Shown in pieces: positions 5,605 through 6,159 of a stretch of DNA of 6,159 nt. This stretch comes from Stercoripulliclostridium_A sp964480195. GTDB lineage: Bacteria > Bacillota > Clostridia > Christensenellales > DTU072. The position numbers were made by a program, and so were the translations under genes. Positions within the stretch are counted from its first letter, which is position 1, and the number at the start of each line of letters is the position of its first letter. The stretch spans positions 1 to 6,159 of the forward strand of contig CAYZOJ010000074.1 in NCBI GenBank assembly GCA_964480195.1, in the 5' to 3' direction. Below the pieces are notes generated by a model. It was not told where the DNA came from. It worked only from the letters and a program-made list of their open reading frames with translations, and did no database searches.

Positions 5605-5862
5605 ATGAATATTAACGACTACATCAGACGCAAAAACAGAGGTTCCAAACCTCATCTTACCCCGGAAGAGGCAATCGAGAAATACTCGGGTATGAGCGAA
5701 CAAGAGCTTATGGAAGAGCTCCTCAAAACTGCGGAACGCGGAAGAGAAGACGGCGAACTCGACAATAAAACTCTCGACGATATTCGCTCGAAAGTCGCTC
5801 CCCTATTGACGCCCGAACAGGCAAGCAAACTAAACGAATTGGTAGAAGGATTGAAGAATTGA
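5605..5862 (+). CDS. Small charged helical protein of unknown function
   Basis: I do not recognise this 85-residue protein. It is highly charged, has no cysteine, signal peptide or membrane segment, and looks almost entirely alpha-helical. A basic N-terminus (YIRRKNRGSK, 6-15) is followed by an acidic middle. A short motif occurs twice, LTPEEA at 18-23 and LTPEQA at 68-73, each starting a predicted helix, so the protein may be two related helical hairpins. The C-terminal part (KVAPLLTPEQASKLNELVEGL, 63-83) resembles the generic LTPEQ-type helices of small helical proteins, which is not enough to assign a family. It is real by its strong ribosome binding site, coding-like composition, and a stop overlapping the start of the next gene. 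Divergence from the SARP-type regulator makes it a possible regulatory target. Cytoplasmic location is inferred. Confidence 0.75.
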   Translation: MNINDYIRRKNRGSKPHLTPEEAIEKYSGMSEQELMEELLKTAERGREDGELDNKTLDDIRSKVAPLLTPEQASKLNELVEGLKN

Positions 5863-6149
5863 TGGATTTGATGAGTATGTTGCCGTTCCTTATGGCTATG
5901 AACGGAGGAAAAAACTCCTCCGGCGGACCCGATATGCAGACAATGCTTAAACTTATGTCGATGATGAACGGCAACGCCTCGTCGCCCGCAGATGTCTTTT
6001 CATCGCTTTTCGGAGGTGCGAACAATTCTGCCCCGAGGAGCGACTCCAAAACACAACCGCAACACGCGAACCCGAATATGCAAGATATAACGGGTATGCT
6101 CAGCCCCGAAATGATCCGATTGCTTATGAACCTTGCCGTTAGGAAGTAA
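5862..6149 (+). CDS. Small methionine-rich protein of unknown function, coupled to the preceding gene
   Basis: I do not recognise this 95-residue protein. Fourteen of its 95 residues are methionine, and it has no cysteine. Two related hydrophobic segments, MLPFLMAMNGG (6-16) and MLKLMSMMNGN (28-38), share an ML-x-x-L/M-x-x-M-NG pattern. A polar linker rich in Ser, Asn, Gln and Pro (39-72) leads to a third amphipathic segment, MLSPEMIRLLMNLAV (79-93). These could be flexible methionine-lined helices that bind hydrophobic peptides or partner proteins, as in the SRP M-domain, but this is analogy only. The ATG at 5862 overlaps the previous gene's TGA by one base. A TTG at 5859 is in frame but offers no advantage. 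The closest purine-rich site is 11 bases away, so translation probably relies on coupling, implying a shared complex or function with the upstream product. Confidence 0.7.
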   Translation: MDLMSMLPFLMAMNGGKNSSGGPDMQTMLKLMSMMNGNASSPADVFSSLFGGANNSAPRSDSKTQPQHANPNMQDITGMLSPEMIRLLMNLAVRK

Positions 6150-6159
6150 ATCCCGAAAA

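Noticed and set aside
5859..6149. TTG start for the second small gene
   Set aside because: The ATG one codon later overlaps the upstream stop as TGATG, a usual coupling arrangement, and needs no rare start codon.

Overview
The window looks like chromosomal DNA of a moderate-GC Firmicute, most likely an uncultured Clostridia-type lineage. This is inferred from strong GGAGG-type ribosome binding sites, a perfect sigma-70/sigma-A-type core promoter, tightly packed co-directional genes, and a MalT-like STAND regulator carrying a SARP-type DNA-binding end. The taxonomic call is tentative.

Layout. Positions 1-126 are A-rich and hold a rho-independent terminator reading leftward. A minus-strand Fic protein with a BRO/DinD-like N-terminal domain follows (127-978). 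Three tightly packed minus-strand genes, transcribed right to left, then occupy 1065-5431: a 924-residue regulator (2657-5431), a COG1092-type class I SAM-dependent methyltransferase (1784-2653), and an RluA-family pseudouridine synthase (1065-1778). Their spacings are 3 and 5 nt, so they are almost certainly one transcript. The fic gene lies 86 nt further downstream, is visibly richer in A+T, and may be a later addition using the same transcript or its own promoter. On the plus strand, diverging from the regulator, two small overlapping genes of unknown function (5605-5862 and 5862-6149) form a translationally coupled pair.

The 173-bp divergent intergenic region (5432-5604) is the most information-rich part. 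It contains a textbook promoter for the regulator (TTGACA, 17-bp spacer, TACAAT). Superimposed on it are three GTAAAT hexamers at exactly 11-bp steps, inside a 15-bp direct repeat with 22-bp period. Direct repeats at 11- or 22-bp spacing are the known binding pattern of SARP regulators, and the gene driven by this promoter ends in a SARP-type winged helix plus BTAD. Autoregulation, probably repressive because the repeats cover the -10 box and the start site, is the natural hypothesis. The adjacent small gene pair is a candidate co-regulated target.

The regulator's N-terminal ATPase-like domain aligns by eye with MalT-type STAND ATPases, but its Walker A residues are replaced, so it probably does not hydrolyse ATP. 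The two RNA-modification enzymes are probably housekeeping functions that share its transcript. No gene-free stretch exceeds 300 bases, and I saw no tRNA, rRNA, CRISPR array or insertion sequence.
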